NCBI RefSeq assembly: GCF_021532315.1
Contig: NZ_JAKGAO010000029.1
Location: forward strand, 1 to 64,000
Origin: Paenibacillus tarimensis
GTDB lineage: Bacteria > Bacillota > Bacilli > Paenibacillales > Paenibacillaceae
DNA length: 64,000 nt
Direction of reading: 5' to 3'
Both the position numbers and the translations under genes were made by a program. The notes below the pieces were generated by a model. That model saw nothing but the letters and a program-made list of their open reading frames with translations, was not told the origin of the DNA and ran no database searches. This document shows, one piece after another, positions 31,141 to 42,630 of this stretch; within the stretch, counting starts at the first letter, position 1; each line of letters begins with the position of its first letter.

Positions 31141-34100
31141 CTAAGACTCTACTGTTACACTCTCTGCAGATTCATCCAATTGTTCCTCTTCGTCCATGCC
31201 CGCAAACTTAATGCTGCGGTAACGGTTCATACCGGTACCTGCTGGAATGAGCTTGCCGATAATGACATTCTCTTTCAAGCCAAGCAGTTGGTCAACCTTA
31301 CCTTTGATAGCGGCATCTGTCAGGACACGAGTCGTCTCCTGGAAGGAGGCTGCAGACAGGAAGGAGTCCGTCTCGAGCGATGCTTTTGTAATACCAAGGA
31401 GCACTGGCTTCGCGACGGCAGGCTCACGTCCTGCGAGAATCGCTTCACGGTTTGCTTCCTCATACTCATGAATATCAACGAATGCACCTGGAAGCAGCGT
31501 TGTTTCACCCGCATCAACTATGCGGATTTTACGCAGCATCTGCTTAATCATAACTTCAACGTGCTTATCGTTGATTTCAACACCCTGGTTCCGGTATACG
31601 CGCTGAACTTCCTGCAGTATATAGTTCTGTACGCCGCGGATACCTTTGATACGCAGCATATCCTTAGGGTCAATCGATCCGTCTGTGATTTCATCACCAG
31701 CTTCAATGTGCTGGCCTTCGGTCACACGGATTCTAGAACCGTAGGTAACTGCGTACACTTTCGATTCTGCTTCACCCTGTACTTCAATTTCACGGCGGTC
31801 CTTGGCTTCACGGATCTCTTTGACGACACCATCAAGCTCCGTGATAATTGCTTGACCTTTCGGGTTACGTGCTTCGAACAGCTCCTGAATACGCGGCAAA
31901 CCTTGCGTGATGTCATCACCGGCAACACCGCCGGTATGGAACGTACGCATCGTCAGCTGGGTACCCGGCTCACCGATCGATTGAGCAGCAATAATACCAA
32001 CTGCTTCGCCGATTTCTACATGCTTCCCGGTAGCGAGATTACGTCCATAACAGATCTTGCAGACGCCATGACGGGCGCGGCAGCTAAGTACGGAACGGAT
32101 CTGCAGCTTAGCAACGCCAGCTTCAATAATAGCATCGGCTTTGTTAGAGTCGATCAACTCGTTACGGTTGACGATAACTTCGCCTGTCTCCGGATGACGG
32201 ATCGTTTCGAAGGAGTAACGGCCCTCGATACGGTCGTACAGATCCTCGATTACCTCTTTACCGTCTTGGATCTTTGAAACCATGAAGCCTTTATCAGTAC
32301 CGCAATCATCCTCACGGACGATAACATCCTGTGCCACGTCAACAAGCCGCCGGGTAAGGTAACCGGAGTCAGCCGTACGAAGTGCGGTATCGGCAAGACC
32401 TTTACGCGCACCGTGTGTCGAGATAAAGTACTCGAGGACGGTTAGGCCTTCACGGAAGTTTGACTTGATAGGGAGTTCGATAATACGGCCAGACGGGTTA
32501 GCCATCAGCCCCCGCATGCCCCCAAGCTGTGTAATCTGCGATTTGTTACCACGTGCCTTGGAATCTACCATGAGCATGATGGAATTGTAGCGGTCCATCG
32601 ATCTCATGAGGATATCAGTGATCTTATCTTTCGTTGCACCCCAAATATCGATAACACGGTCATAGCGCTCTTCGTTCGTAATCAAACCGCGGCGATACTG
32701 GTTCGTAACAACGCGTACTTTTTCTTCAGATTCCTGCAGGATCTCCTGCTTCTCCTGAGGCACGATAACGTCGGATACGGCAATGGTAATACCAGCCCGT
32801 GTCGAGTAGGTAAATCCGAGCTGCTTGATTTTATCAAGAATTACCGACGTGCGAGTCGTATGGTACTGGCGGAAGCACTCAGCGATAATCTGCCCCAAGT
32901 ATTCCTTGCCCACCGCACCGGCTGTCGGAACTTCTTGAAGGAATTTCTGCAGGTCTGTACCTTTTTCGTAGACAAAGTATTTATCCGGCGTTCCATGAAG
33001 CAGATTGGTTTTGGTTGCCTCGTTGATGTATGGGAAGTCGTCTGGGAAAATTTCATTAAAGATAATTTTACCAACAGTAGTTACAAGCAGAGAGTTCTGC
33101 TGAGCTTCCGTAAACGTCTTCTTACGCACAACACGTGCTGGAACAATAACGCGGGCATGCAGTGAAACGATACCGCGCTGGTAAGCCGAGATCGCTTCAT
33201 TCACAGTTCCGAACAAGGAACCCGAGCCTTTCGCTTCCATGTTGTCCATGGTCAAGTAGTAGCTGCCAAGAACCATATCCTGTGACGGTGTTACGACCGG
33301 CTTGCCGTCTTTCGGGTTAAGGATATTACCGGATGCAAGCATCAGCAAACGGGCTTCAGCCTGTGCTTCAGCAGACAGCGGTACGTGAACAGCCATCTGG
33401 TCACCGTCGAAATCGGCGTTGTATGCCGTACATACGAGCGGATGCAGCTTGATCGCACGTCCCTCTACGAGAATCGGTTCAAAAGCCTGAATACCAAGAC
33501 GGTGAAGTGTAGGGGCACGGTTCAACAAGACCGGATGCTCCTTGATAACTTCTTCGAGTACGTCCCAAACCTCTGGGCTAACACGCTCGACTTTACGCTT
33601 CGCACTCTTGATGTTATGAGCAAGACCTTTATTTACAAGCTCCTTCATTACGAATGGCTTGAAAAGTTCAAGCGCCATTTCCTTCGGAAGACCGCACTGA
33701 TACATCTTCAGGCTCGGACCTACTACGATTACCGAACGGCCGGAGTAGTCAACACGCTTACCCAGAAGGTTCTGACGGAAGCGTCCCTGCTTACCCTTCA
33801 GCATATGGCTGAGTGACTTCAGAGGACGGTTGCCAGGTCCTGTTACAGGGCGACCACGGCGTCCGTTATCGATCAGGGCATCAACCGCTTCCTGCAGCAT
33901 CCGCTTCTCGTTCTGTACGATAATATCCGGCGCGCCAAGATCGAGAAGACGCTTCAGACGGTTGTTCCGGTTGATAACACGACGGTACAGGTCGTTCAGG
34001 TCTGAGGTGGCAAAGCGTCCGCCATCCAGCTGAACCATTGGACGAAGCTCAGGCGGAATGACAGGGAGAACATCCAAAATCATCCACTCTGGCTCATTAC

Positions 34101-34758
34101 CCGAGTTACGGAAAGCTTCGATTACTTCAAGGCGCTTGATCGCACGGTTACGGCGCTGGCCTTGAGCGGTGCGAAGTTCTTCCTTAAGTGTTTCCAGTTC
34201 CTTCTCGACATCGATGTCCTGAAGCAGCTTCTTCACTGCCTCGGCACCCATACCGGCATGGAAACCATAGCCATACTTCTCACGATAGCTCCGGTATTCC
34301 TTCTCCGAGAGCAGCTGCTTCTTCTCCAGCGGCGTATCGCCTGGATCCGTCACCACATAAGATGCAAAATAAATAATCTCTTCAAGGGAGCGCGGAGACA
34401 TGTCCAGCGCCAGACCCATGCGGCTCGGGATACCTTTGAAGTACCAAATATGCGAAACCGGTGCAGCCAGCTCGATATGACCCATCCGCTCACGGCGAAC
34501 CTTAGCGCGCGTTACTTCAACACCGCATCGGTCACATACTACGCCCTTGTAACGAACACGCTTATACTTGCCACAGTGACATTCCCAGTCCTTTGTCGGT
34601 CCGAAGATCTTTTCGCAGAAAAGACCTTCCTTCTCCGGCTTCAGTGTCCGGTAGTTGATCGTTTCCGGCTTCTTAACTTCACCGCGCGACCAGGAACGGA
34701 TTTTATCCGGCGATGCCAGGCCAATCTTCATGTACTCGAAGTTGTTTACATCCAACAA
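31141..34758 (-). CDS. rpoC: RNA polymerase beta' subunit
   Basis: A 1205-residue beta' subunit. The N-terminal zinc site ([20 protein letters not shown], with Cys 60, 62, 75 and 78 approximately) is present, as is the catalytic Mg-binding NADFDGDQM. Later come the C-terminal zinc cysteines ([22 protein letters not shown]) and the trigger-loop region around [14 protein letters not shown]. The start is a TTG at 34756-34758 with GGAGG 8 bases upstream. It follows rpoB after 157 bases. Confidence 0.99.
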   Translation of the reverse strand: MLDVNNFEYMKIGLASPDKIRSWSRGEVKKPETINYRTLKPEKEGLFCEKIFGPTKDWECHCGKYKRVRYKGVVCDRCGVEVTRAKVRRERMGHIELAAPVSHIWYFKGIPSRMGLALDMSPRSLEEIIYFASYVVTDPGDTPLEKKQLLSEKEYRSYREKYGYGFHAGMGAEAVKKLLQDIDVEKELETLKEELRTAQGQRRNRAIKRLEVIEAFRNSGNEPEWMILDVLPVIPPELRPMVQLDGGRFATSDLNDLYRRVINRNNRLKRLLDLGAPDIIVQNEKRMLQEAVDALIDNGRRGRPVTGPGNRPLKSLSHMLKGKQGRFRQNLLGKRVDYSGRSVIVVGPSLKMYQCGLPKEMALELFKPFVMKELVNKGLAHNIKSAKRKVERVSPEVWDVLEEVIKEHPVLLNRAPTLHRLGIQAFEPILVEGRAIKLHPLVCTAYNADFDGDQMAVHVPLSAEAQAEARLLMLASGNILNPKDGKPVVTPSQDMVLGSYYLTMDNMEAKGSGSLFGTVNEAISAYQRGIVSLHARVIVPARVVRKKTFTEAQQNSLLVTTVGKIIFNEIFPDDFPYINEATKTNLLHGTPDKYFVYEKGTDLQKFLQEVPTAGAVGKEYLGQIIAECFRQYHTTRTSVILDKIKQLGFTYSTRAGITIAVSDVIVPQEKQEILQESEEKVRVVTNQYRRGLITNEERYDRVIDIWGATKDKITDILMRSMDRYNSIMLMVDSKARGNKSQITQLGGMRGLMANPSGRIIELPIKSNFREGLTVLEYFISTHGARKGLADTALRTADSGYLTRRLVDVAQDVIVREDDCGTDKGFMVSKIQDGKEVIEDLYDRIEGRYSFETIRHPETGEVIVNRNELIDSNKADAIIEAGVAKLQIRSVLSCRARHGVCKICYGRNLATGKHVEIGEAVGIIAAQSIGEPGTQLTMRTFHTGGVAGDDITQGLPRIQELFEARNPKGQAIITELDGVVKEIREAKDRREIEVQGEAESKVYAVTYGSRIRVTEGQHIEAGDEITDGSIDPKDMLRIKGIRGVQNYILQEVQRVYRNQGVEINDKHVEVMIKQMLRKIRIVDAGETTLLPGAFVDIHEYEEANREAILAGREPAVAKPVLLGITKASLETDSFLSAASFQETTRVLTDAAIKGKVDQLLGLKENVIIGKLIPAGTGMNRYRSIKFAGMDEEEQLDESAESVTVES

Positions 34759-34915
34759 GGAGCAACCCTCCTTAAGTCTCAGTCACACCTTGCGCAGCTT
34801 GGCGGCTGCGCCTATGACAGGTCTTATCGTGATTTATTCATAAGCGTCCGCAAGCATCGCACCTGTCAGCAGGCACGACGCTTGCGGTCGCATAGTTCCT
34901 TGCAATGTTGGCCGA

Positions 34916-37900
34916 TTACTCAGCTCCGACTTCTGCACCTTCGAGGTTGAGGTTCAGCTTGTCGCTGGTTCCGTCATCCTCGTCGTCCATTTCTTTCATC
35001 TCAATCTCTTCTTCATTCTCGGTCAGGATCTTAACGTCCATACCTAAGCTTTGAAGCTCTTTGATCAAGACCTTGAACGACTCCGGAACACCCGGCTCCG
35101 GTACGTTCTCACCCTTAACGATCGACTCATACGTCTTCACGCGGCCGACAACGTCGTCAGACTTGACAGTGAGAATTTCTTGGAGAGTATAAGCCGCGCC
35201 ATAGGCTTCAAGCGCCCAAACCTCCATCTCCCCGAAACGCTGTCCGCCGAACTGGGCTTTACCGCCAAGCGGCTGCTGCGTAACAAGAGAGTAAGGTCCC
35301 GTGGAGCGGGCGTGGATCTTGTCATCAACCATGTGCGCGAGCTTGATCATGTACATAACCCCAACGGTTACTTCACGTTCAAACTCCTCACCAGTACGAC
35401 CGTCATAGAGAACGGTCTTACCATTACGCTGCATACCGGCTTCTTCGATTGTATCGAATACGTCATGCTCTCGTGCGCCGTCAAATACCGGTGTGGCAGC
35501 ATGGATGCCAAGACGTTTACAAGCCATACCAAGATGGACCTCGAGTACCTGACCAATGTTCATCCGGGACGGAACGCCCAGCGGGTTAAGAACAACCTCT
35601 ACTGGTGTGCCATCCGGCAGGAACGGCATATCCTCTTCCGGCAGAATACGAGCGATAACACCCTTGTTACCGTGACGGCCGGCCATTTTATCGCCTTCAG
35701 AGATTTTCCGCTTCTGGGCAATGTAGACACGGACCAGCTGGTTTACACCTGGCGGCAGCTCGTCGCCGTTCTCACGAGTGAATACTTTAACGTCAACGAC
35801 GATACCGTCTGTACCATGCGGCACACGCAGCGAGGTATCGCGCACTTCACGGGCTTTTTCACCGAAGATCGCATGCAGCAGGCGTTCTTCAGCAGTCAGC
35901 TCCGTCACACCCTTAGGCGTTACTTTGCCGACCAGAATATCTCCCGCACCGATCTCAGCGCCTACACGGATAATACCGCGCTCATCCAGATTCTTGAGTG
36001 CTTCTTCACCAACATTCGGGATGTCGCGTGTGATTTCTTCCGGACCAAGCTTCGTGTCACGCGCCTCGGACTCGTACTCCTCGATATGAATCGAAGTGTA
36101 CACATCCTCTTTCACCAGTTTCTCGCTGAGCAGAATGGCATCCTCATAGTTGTAGCCTTCCCAAGTCATAAATGCCACAACGACATTACGGCCAAGAGCC
36201 AGCTCGCCCATTTCAGTGGACGGACCATCAGCGAGAATCGTTCCCTTTGTCACGAATTCATTCTTCTTAACAATCGGACGCTGGTTTATGCAAGTTCCCT
36301 GGTTGGAACGCATAAATTTGTGGAGCTTATGTTTAATCAGATCACCGGTGACCTGTTTACCGTCAATCATTTCTACACGGCGCAGCCAGATTTCGTTGGC
36401 AGTGACGCGTTCAATGATTCCGTCATGCTTACTGACGATGCAGACACCAGAGTCTTTAGCAGACTTATGCTCCATTCCAGTACCAACAAGCGGAGCCTTC
36501 GGTATCAGAAGCGGAACGGCCTGCCGCTGCATGTTCGATCCCATCAGCGCTCGGTTGGAGTCATCGTTCTCTAGGAACGGGATGAGCGCCGTAGCTACCG
36601 AAACAACCTGCTTAGGAGATACGTCCATATAGTCAACACGCTCGCTAGGCATGGTCAGGATATTGTCGGCCTGTTTGTTATACCGGACGATTACCATATC
36701 CTCGGCAAACCTGCCCTCATCATTCAGCTTCGCATTAGCCTGCGCGATAACGTAGTTGTCTTCTTCATCCGCAGTCAAATATGCAATTTGCTCAGTGACG
36801 ATGCTAGTTTTCGGGTCAACCCAGCGGTAAGGCGCTTCAATGAAACCATATTCATTGATACGAGCAAAGGTTGACAAGGAGTTGATCAGACCGATGTTCG
36901 GTCCCTCTGGGGTCTCAATCGGACACATCCGGCCGTAGTGAGAGTGATGGACGTCACGAACCTCGAATCCTGCGCGCTCACGTGTCAAACCGCCCGGTCC
37001 CAGGGCCGACAGACGCCGTTTATGTGTCAGTTCGGCAAGCGGGTTGGTCTGATCCATGAACTGGGACAGCTGAGAGCTGCCGAAGAACTCCTTGATCGAT
37101 GCGATAACGGGACGAATGTTGATGAGCGCCTGCGGCGTAATGGCATTCGCATCCTGAATCGACATCCGTTCCCGAACTACACGCTCCATACGGGAGAGAC
37201 CAATACGGAACTGGTTCTGAAGAAGTTCGCCCACAGAACGCAGACGGCGGTTGCCCAAATGGTCAATATCATCCGTGCTTCCGACACCGTGCAGAAGGTT
37301 AATAAAATAATTAATAGAAGATATAATATCGGCCGGTGTAATGTGCTTGACCGATTTATCAATATTGCCGTTGGCAATGATCTTGATAACTTTACCATCT
37401 TCAATTGGAGAGAATACATTGACAGCTTGAAGCGGAATACTATCGGCATCAAGCACACCATTTGCCACATGATAGGTCTTGTAGGCCACATTCTCTTCCA
37501 GGTGCGGTAAAATTTCATCCAGCAGTCTGCGGTCAATCATCTGGCCAGCCTCGGCAATAATCTCACCAGTGGACGGATCGACCAGTGTCTCAGCCAGGCG
37601 CTGGTTGAACAATCTATTCTTAATGTGGAGCTTCTTGTTAATCTTGTAGCGGCCGACATTCGCTAAATCATAGCGCTTCGGATCAAAGAAACGTGCTACA
37701 AGCAAGCTCTTTGCATTATCAAGAGTTGGCGGCTCGCCCGGGCGAAGACGCTCATAAATTTCTATCAGCGCTTTTTCCGTTGAGTCCGTGTTATCTTTGT
37801 CCAGCGTGTTACGGATGTACTCGTCATGTCCAAGCAGATCCATAATCTCCGCATCTGTTCCAAATCCCAACGCACGCAGAAGCACCGTTACCGGAATTTT

Positions 37901-38461
37901 ACGGGTACGGTCAATCCGGACGTAGATGATATCTTTCGCGTCCGTCTCCAGCTCGAGCCAAGCACCACGGTTCGGAATAACCGTAGCTGTGTAGGTCTTC
38001 TTACCATTCTTATCAACTTTTGTGCTGAAATAAACACTGGGGGAGCGAACCAATTGGCTGACGATTACCCGTTCGGCGCCGTTGATAATAAACGTGCCGG
38101 TCTCGGTCATCAGCGGGAAGTCGCCCATGAACACTTCCTGTTCCTTTACTTCCCCGGTTTCCTTGTTGATGAGCCGCACTTTAACGCGCAGCGGTGCCGC
38201 ATAGGTTACATCCCGCTCCTTGGATTCATCGACCGAATACTTCGGCTCACCCAAGCTGTAATCAATGAACTCAAGTGACAGATTGCCTGTGAAATCCGAG
38301 ATAGGAGAAATGTCCTGGAACAATTCAAGCAAATCACGTTCCAAAAACTTCTCATACGACTTCTGCTGGATTTCGATCAGGTTCGGTACTTCAAGAACCT
38401 CATTGATCCGGGCGTAGCTTCTACGCGTGCGTCGGCCATACTGAACAAGTTGTCCTGCCAA
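34916..38461 (-). CDS. rpoB: RNA polymerase beta subunit
   Basis: A 1181-residue beta subunit. The rifampicin region reads [30 protein letters not shown], split here as [15 protein letters not shown] and [15 protein letters not shown], and looks sensitive-type. I choose the TTG at 38459-38461, giving [16 protein letters not shown], because it matches the usual N-terminus and GGGGTGAGG lies about 5 bases upstream. An ATG six codons earlier (38479) and a codon at 38497 are alternatives. The C-terminus is acidic. Confidence 0.98.
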   Translation of the reverse strand: MAGQLVQYGRRTRRSYARINEVLEVPNLIEIQQKSYEKFLERDLLELFQDISPISDFTGNLSLEFIDYSLGEPKYSVDESKERDVTYAAPLRVKVRLINKETGEVKEQEVFMGDFPLMTETGTFIINGAERVIVSQLVRSPSVYFSTKVDKNGKKTYTATVIPNRGAWLELETDAKDIIYVRIDRTRKIPVTVLLRALGFGTDAEIMDLLGHDEYIRNTLDKDNTDSTEKALIEIYERLRPGEPPTLDNAKSLLVARFFDPKRYDLANVGRYKINKKLHIKNRLFNQRLAETLVDPSTGEIIAEAGQMIDRRLLDEILPHLEENVAYKTYHVANGVLDADSIPLQAVNVFSPIEDGKVIKIIANGNIDKSVKHITPADIISSINYFINLLHGVGSTDDIDHLGNRRLRSVGELLQNQFRIGLSRMERVVRERMSIQDANAITPQALINIRPVIASIKEFFGSSQLSQFMDQTNPLAELTHKRRLSALGPGGLTRERAGFEVRDVHHSHYGRMCPIETPEGPNIGLINSLSTFARINEYGFIEAPYRWVDPKTSIVTEQIAYLTADEEDNYVIAQANAKLNDEGRFAEDMVIVRYNKQADNILTMPSERVDYMDVSPKQVVSVATALIPFLENDDSNRALMGSNMQRQAVPLLIPKAPLVGTGMEHKSAKDSGVCIVSKHDGIIERVTANEIWLRRVEMIDGKQVTGDLIKHKLHKFMRSNQGTCINQRPIVKKNEFVTKGTILADGPSTEMGELALGRNVVVAFMTWEGYNYEDAILLSEKLVKEDVYTSIHIEEYESEARDTKLGPEEITRDIPNVGEEALKNLDERGIIRVGAEIGAGDILVGKVTPKGVTELTAEERLLHAIFGEKAREVRDTSLRVPHGTDGIVVDVKVFTRENGDELPPGVNQLVRVYIAQKRKISEGDKMAGRHGNKGVIARILPEEDMPFLPDGTPVEVVLNPLGVPSRMNIGQVLEVHLGMACKRLGIHAATPVFDGAREHDVFDTIEEAGMQRNGKTVLYDGRTGEEFEREVTVGVMYMIKLAHMVDDKIHARSTGPYSLVTQQPLGGKAQFGGQRFGEMEVWALEAYGAAYTLQEILTVKSDDVVGRVKTYESIVKGENVPEPGVPESFKVLIKELQSLGMDVKILTENEEEIEMKEMDDEDDGTSDKLNLNLEGAEVGAE

Positions 38462-38830
38462 CTTAACCTCACCCCTCATGTCTGCTTCACTTACCACAGA
38501 AAACTTCTAAATAAAGAAAAGCCCTTATCGAATAGCTTCGAAAAAAGAGCGTATTTCCATCAGCCATCGCAACCGATGTAAAACGCGCCTCCACAACACA
38601 AGTTGCAGCATATCCGCGTCTTACCCGAGAATTCGAAAGTGAAGGCAAGCCTCCAATTCCCTGTCATTCCTGAATACGGAAAGCGATCATCTCATATCAA
38701 CTAATTTTCGCCCAAAATCTAAACATTATACGTCAAGGCTTAATTTTCTATGCATGATAGGACAGAAAATTATTCTTGACATTTTAGTTAGCTAAAGACT
38801 TTGAGCCCATCTTAATACTGACATTTAATA
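38462..38830 (-). other. rpoB 5' leader, about 370 nt without a gene
   Basis: The minus-strand RNA between the promoter at 38831-38859 and rpoB carries no plausible coding sequence. It includes a second TATAAT (about 38726-38731) without a good -35. Near 38525-38560 there is a small TTCGAA-centred palindrome followed by AAGGGCTTTT that resembles a weak attenuator. No recognised leader family. Confidence 0.45.
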
Positions 38831-38859
38831 ATACTACCATATCCAAAATGTCAAGTCAA
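38831..38859 (-). promoter_or_regulatory. Promoter of rpoBC inside an inverted repeat
   Basis: On the minus strand TTGACT (38854-38859) and TAGTAT (38831-38836) have a 17 bp spacer. The spacer overlaps AAAATGTCAAG (38845-38855), whose perfect 11-base complement CTTGACATTTT lies at 38775-38785. Confidence 0.55.
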
Positions 38860-38866
38860 CAAAAGT

Positions 38867-39481
38867 TTACTCTTTTACCGAAGGTTCTTTTACAGCCCTA
38901 AATATGCGATATCCTTTGTCCTTCGTTATCTCCCGAACAGAAGCATAAAGCATTTCTAGCTTAGCAAAAGCAGACGGAGCTCCTTGCTTCTTTTGAATGA
39001 CAACCCAGATTGAACCCCCGGGTACAAGAAGACTGACTGCCTCCTCAAATATCCGGTGGACGGTTTCTTTACCAGCGCGGATCGGCGGATTCGTCAAAAT
39101 AACATCAAATCGCATATCGGTCACAGCTTCATATAAATCACTTTGAACTACAGTTACATTATCAATATGATTCAAGGCCGCGTTTTCAGTTGAAAGCTGA
39201 ACAGCCCGTTCGTTAACGTCAACCATTGTAACGTGACCGGCTGGAGCCTTGACGGCAGCAGCCAGCCCAATTGGGCCATATCCACAACCAACATCCAACA
39301 CCTTGGCATCAGCTGCAAACTCCATAGCATCGATTAAAACCCTGCTACCATAATCAACACCCGTTTTGGAAAACACACCTGTATCGGTAACGAAGCGGAA
39401 GGTTCGCCCGGCTAATACCGCTTCATACACTTTGCGGTCACTCTCGGTTTGCGGTGTGCGAGAATAATAGTGATCGGACAT
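38867..39481 (-). CDS. Class I SAM-dependent methyltransferase, RsmC-like (YbxB family)
   Basis: A 204-residue methyltransferase between rplL and rpoB, as ybxB in B. subtilis. Motif I is LDVGCGYGPIGLA (SAM binding), followed by the acidic MVDVNERAV and the catalytic NPPIRAGK typical of RsmC-like rRNA guanine N2-methyltransferases. Compared with E. coli RsmC it lacks the duplicated N-terminal domain. The substrate is probably 16S rRNA G1207, but that is inferred from the family. GGGGAGG precedes the ATG. Confidence 0.88.
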   Translation of the reverse strand: MSDHYYSRTPQTESDRKVYEAVLAGRTFRFVTDTGVFSKTGVDYGSRVLIDAMEFAADAKVLDVGCGYGPIGLAAAVKAPAGHVTMVDVNERAVQLSTENAALNHIDNVTVVQSDLYEAVTDMRFDVILTNPPIRAGKETVHRIFEEAVSLLVPGGSIWVVIQKKQGAPSAFAKLEMLYASVREITKDKGYRIFRAVKEPSVKE

Positions 39482-39510
39482 GCTGTGCCTCCCCGACTTA
39501 ATGGATATAG

Positions 39511-39544
39511 CGAACCCCTTGAAGACAAGTCTCCAAGGGGTTCG
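39511..39544 (-). terminator. Strong hairpin after rplL
   Basis: A perfect 11 bp stem, CGAACCCCTTG / CAAGGGGTTCG, with a 12-base loop sits 14 bases after the rplL stop. It has no U-run, which suggests partial termination or RNA processing between the abundant L7/L12 message and the rpoBC genes. Confidence 0.55.
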
Positions 39545-39557
39545 TGTATGGTATTAA

Positions 39558-39923
39558 TTACTTCACTTCTACGGAAGCGCCAGCTTCTTCAAGCTTTGCT
39601 TTCATAGCTTCTGCATCTTCTTTGCTTACTTTTTCTTTCAGTGGCTTCGGTGCGCCGTCAACCAGTTCTTTTGCTTCCTTCAGGCCAAGACCAGTGATTT
39701 CGCGAACAACTTTGATAACGTTGATCTTGGATCCGCCAGCGCTTGTCAGGATTACGTCGAACTCGGACTGCTCAGCAGCTTCAGCGCCGCCGCCGCCGCC
39801 GCCAACTACTGCTACAGGTGCAGCTGCAGTTACGCCGAATTCCTCTTCAATTGCTTTAACCAGATCGTTCAGTTCCAGGACGTTCATGCCTTTAATGGCT
39901 TCCAGGATTTGCTCTTTAGACAT
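39558..39923 (-). CDS. rplL: 50S ribosomal protein L7/L12
   Basis: A 121-residue stalk protein. It has the N-terminal dimerisation domain ([20 protein letters not shown]), an Ala/Gly hinge with a Gly run ([11 protein letters not shown]) and the C-terminal factor-binding domain ([24 protein letters not shown]). GGAGG precedes the ATG. It lies 61 bases after rplJ. Confidence 0.99.
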   Translation of the reverse strand: MSKEQILEAIKGMNVLELNDLVKAIEEEFGVTAAAPVAVVGGGGGGAEAAEQSEFDVILTSAGGSKINVIKVVREITGLGLKEAKELVDGAPKPLKEKVSKEDAEAMKAKLEEAGASVEVK

Positions 39924-39984
39924 GGAAATACCTCCAAATGTAGTTTATTTTATAGTCGCTCATACGAGCTGTGTTATACGTTGA

Positions 39985-40488
39985 TTAAGCTTCTTGCTCT
40001 TGCTTTTCCGCCACGGCTTTAACCGCAAGCGCGAAGTTGCGCATAGGCGCTTGAAGCACGCTGAGGAGCATGGAGAGCAAACCTTCGCGGGAAGGCAGAT
40101 CTGCCAGTGCTTTCATTTCTGCTGCGTCAAACACACGACCTTCAACAACGCCGCCCTTAACTTTAAGAGCTTCGTTCTTCTTCGCGAAATCGCTCAGAAT
40201 TTTAGCCGGTGCCACAGCGTCTTCTTTACTGAATGCTACCGCAGTTGGACCAGTCAGCACAGCATCCAACTCTGTAAGCTCGGCATTAGCGGTTGCGCGG
40301 CGAACCAGTGTATTCTTCAACACTTGGAATTCCACACCTGCTTCACGCAATTGCTTACGAAGTTCGGTCACTTGCGCAACGTTCAGTCCGCGATAGTCAG
40401 CTACAACAGTGCAGGAGCTTTCACGAAGTTTCGCCGTGATTTCGTCCACGCTTTGTTGTTTCTCTTGGATGATCTTTGCGTTTGCCAA
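39985..40488 (-). CDS. rplJ: 50S ribosomal protein L10
   Basis: A 167-residue L10 that anchors the L7/L12 stalk to 23S rRNA and autoregulates through its leader. It has the [24 protein letters not shown]-terminal domain and the C-terminal L12-binding helix ([15 protein letters not shown]). The start is a TTG at 40486-40488 with GGAGG 7 bases upstream. Confidence 0.98.
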   Translation of the reverse strand: MANAKIIQEKQQSVDEITAKLRESSCTVVADYRGLNVAQVTELRKQLREAGVEFQVLKNTLVRRATANAELTELDAVLTGPTAVAFSKEDAVAPAKILSDFAKKNEALKVKGGVVEGRVFDAAEMKALADLPSREGLLSMLLSVLQAPMRNFALAVKAVAEKQEQEA

Positions 40489-40555
40489 ACTTTACACCTC
40501 CCGTTAGATTAATTCTTGCATTCCGCTTATCATGAGTGATCCCGACCTTGATGCA

Positions 40556-40588
40556 TGAGAAAGGCCTCCGCGCGCAGACGCGAAGGCC
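40556..40588 (-). terminator. Attenuator hairpin in the rplJ leader
   Basis: The minus strand forms GGCCTTCGCG / CGCGGAGGCC followed by a short TTTCTC stretch, between the L10 leader and rplJ. This placement is typical of the L10-controlled attenuator in Firmicutes. Confidence 0.65.
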
Positions 40589-40611
40589 ATGATCGTAATA
40601 GCGCACAATAT

Positions 40612-40691
40612 GGCAGAGCCATATGTGTTATCACGTATATCATAACACCTCGGTAGGAAATTAAGCCAAATGGCACCTACTGTCTACGGTA
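40612..40691 (-). ncRNA. Ribosomal protein L10 leader
   Basis: The minus-strand RNA contains ACCGTAGACAGTAGGTGCC and TTTCCTACCGAGGTGTTATG, with GTAGG/CCTAC pairing. This is the pattern of the L10 leader found upstream of rplJ in Firmicutes. Binding of L10 (with L12) is expected to favour termination at 40556-40588. Confidence 0.8.
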
Positions 40692-40720
40692 TGCATATTC
40701 GAATGTTGGTTAGCAGTCTC

Positions 40721-41413
40721 TTAACGATATACAGCAGTGCTGACAGTAGCGCCAGGACCCATCGTAGAGGATACTGCAATGTTTTTCAGGTACACGCCTT
40801 TAGCTGCAGCAGGCTTAGCACGGTTCAAAGCATCAATAAGAGCTTTGAGGTTTTCAGCCAGCTTCTCGGCATCGAACGATACCTTACCAATTGGCGCATG
40901 GATTTGACCAGCACGGTCAAGACGGTATTCAATCTTACCAGCCTTAATCTCTTGAACCGCTTTGGAAACGTCAAACGTTACCGTACCGGCTTTAGGGTTA
41001 GGCATCAGACCTTTACCACCCAGAATACGACCCAGTTTACCAACTTCCGCCATCATGTCAGGCGTAGCTACGCAAACGTCGAATTCAAACCATCCCTGTT
41101 GAATCTTGTTGATCATGTCAGCATCGCCAACATAATCCGCACCAGCAGCTTCTGCTTCCTTCGCCTTGTCACCCTTAGCGAATACGAGAACGCGCTTGGT
41201 CTTACCAGTACCGTGCGGCAGTACAACAACGCCACGAACAGCCTGATCTTGTTTCTTAGGGTCTACACCCAGACGAACTGCTACTTCAACAGACTCGTCG
41301 AATTTAGCTGATGCAGCTTTCTTTACGAGCTCGATTGCTTGAAGCGGCTCGTATACAGCTTCGCTGTCAATTACCTTGGCAGCTTCCTGGTACTTCTTAC
41401 CGTGTTTTGCCAT
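40721..41413 (-). CDS. rplA: 50S ribosomal protein L1
   Basis: A 230-residue L1 of the mobile stalk that helps E-site tRNA leave. The start is the ATG at 41411-41413 ([16 protein letters not shown]) with GGAGG upstream; 22 earlier codons are open but run through the putative L1 operator. Signature: [15 protein letters not shown]. Confidence 0.98.
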   Translation of the reverse strand: MAKHGKKYQEAAKVIDSEAVYEPLQAIELVKKAASAKFDESVEVAVRLGVDPKKQDQAVRGVVVLPHGTGKTKRVLVFAKGDKAKEAEAAGADYVGDADMINKIQQGWFEFDVCVATPDMMAEVGKLGRILGGKGLMPNPKAGTVTFDVSKAVQEIKAGKIEYRLDRAGQIHAPIGKVSFDAEKLAENLKALIDALNRAKPAAAKGVYLKNIAVSSTMGPGATVSTAVYR

Positions 41414-41429
41414 GTTGTTTTCCTCCTTT

Positions 41430-41471
41430 GTGGTCGTAGCGGAAAATCCTCCTACCGGATGATCCTCCCAC
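41430..41471 (-). promoter_or_regulatory. Putative L1-binding site upstream of rplA
   Basis: On the minus strand GTGGGAGG opens and CTACGACCAC closes a potential GTGG/CCAC stem with a GAG bulge just before rplA. This resembles the L1 site of 23S rRNA and known L1 operators. The inner helix is less clear than in the copy before rplK. Confidence 0.4.
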
Positions 41472-41533
41472 GCGAACAAATTGTCCGCTTGCCGGCTTTA
41501 CAGCCATCAATCGTTGACATCCCATGAAGGGAA

Positions 41534-41959
41534 TTAGTCTTCGATTGTAACGCCCATGGAACGGGCTGTGCCTTCCACCATACGCATAGCAGCTTCAACA
41601 GATGCCGCGTTCAGGTCGGCCATTTTTTGCTCAGCGATTTCACGTACTTTAGCACGCTTAACCGTTGCGACTTTCTTCTTGTTCGGTTCTCCGGAACCTT
41701 TCTCGATACCAGCTGCTACGCGAAGCAGCACTGCTGCCGGCGGAGTCTTAGTTTCGAATGTAAAGGAACGGTCCTCGAATACAGAAATTACAACCGGAAT
41801 GATCAGACCAGCCTGATCAGCCGTACGAGCGTTGAACTCTTTACAGAACGCCATGATGTTCACGCCTGCTTGACCCAGTGCAGGACCGATCGGCGGAGCC
41901 GGATTCGCTTTACCTGCTGGAACTTGCAGTTTGACCATCTTGATGACTTTCTTAGCCAT
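41534..41959 (-). CDS. rplK: 50S ribosomal protein L11
   Basis: A 141-residue L11 of the GTPase-associated centre, required for RelA-type stringent activation. The proline-rich [21 protein letters not shown] is diagnostic. The start is the ATG at 41957-41959 with AAGGAGGTG upstream. It is followed by rplA after 120 bases. Confidence 0.98.
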   Translation of the reverse strand: MAKKVIKMVKLQVPAGKANPAPPIGPALGQAGVNIMAFCKEFNARTADQAGLIIPVVISVFEDRSFTFETKTPPAAVLLRVAAGIEKGSGEPNKKKVATVKRAKVREIAEQKMADLNAASVEAAMRMVEGTARSMGVTIED

Positions 41960-41984
41960 GTTGCACACCTCCTTGCCCTAAAAT

Positions 41985-42017
41985 GTGGTTTGACGGGAAT
42001 GATTGATTCCCTCCCAC
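41985..42017 (-). promoter_or_regulatory. Putative L1-binding site upstream of rplK
   Basis: The minus strand reads GTGGGAGGGAAT...ATTCCCGTCAAACCAC. It can form an outer GTGG/CCAC stem and an inner GGAAT/ATTCC stem with an asymmetric internal loop, the layout of the L1-binding site. It lies 25 bases before rplK, where L1 represses rplK-rplA in other bacteria. Confidence 0.6.
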
Positions 42018-42073
42018 CACCGCAGAACTCACCCACTTGAAGTGAATGGATTACGGCAATCAGAAACCAGATG

Positions 42074-42607
42074 TTATATCTTCTCCACTTGAGTGTAATC
42101 CAGCTCAAGCGGGGTTTCCCTACCAAACATGTTGACATGGACTTTCAGCTTGCTTTTGTCGAGCAGAATTTCTTCCACTGTACCAACAAAGTTCGCAAAA
42201 GGACCCACCTTAACACGAACAGCCTCTTTCAGATCAAACTCGATTTTCGGCTTTGGCTCCTCCATACCCATATGGCGCAAAATTTGCTCCACTTCATCAG
42301 GCAGCAGTGCCGTCGGCTTCGAACCAGAACCCGTTGATCCTACAAAGCCAGTCACACCAGGTGTGTTTCGCACAACATACCAGGAGTCGTCTGTTTGAAC
42401 CATTTCCACCAGAACATAGCCCGGGTAAACTTTACGCATGACAGTTTTCTTCTTGCCATCCTTGTTCACCAGCTCTTCTTCCATAGGAACTAGAACACGG
42501 AAAATTTTATCTTCCATGCCCATAGATTCGACCCGCTTCTCCAGGTTCGTCTTGACTTTGTTCTCATAACCGGAATACGTATGCACGACATACCATCTTT
42601 TTTCCAT
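42074..42607 (-). CDS. nusG: Transcription termination/antitermination protein NusG
   Basis: A 177-residue NusG with the NGN domain (MEKRWYVVHTYSGYENKVKT) and the C-terminal KOW domain (VRVKVGPFANFVGTVEEI). It binds RNA polymerase; in Bacillus it promotes pausing, and it contacts S10 or Rho. AAAGGTGG precedes the ATG. Confidence 0.98.
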   Translation of the reverse strand: MEKRWYVVHTYSGYENKVKTNLEKRVESMGMEDKIFRVLVPMEEELVNKDGKKKTVMRKVYPGYVLVEMVQTDDSWYVVRNTPGVTGFVGSTGSGSKPTALLPDEVEQILRHMGMEEPKPKIEFDLKEAVRVKVGPFANFVGTVEEILLDKSKLKVHVNMFGRETPLELDYTQVEKI

Positions 42608-42630
42608 AACAAGCCACCTTTGGACCCTTC

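Noticed and set aside
38720..38760. Second promoter for rpoB at the TATAAT near 38726
   Set aside because: No acceptable -35 hexamer exists at 16-19 bp upstream, although the -10 is perfect.
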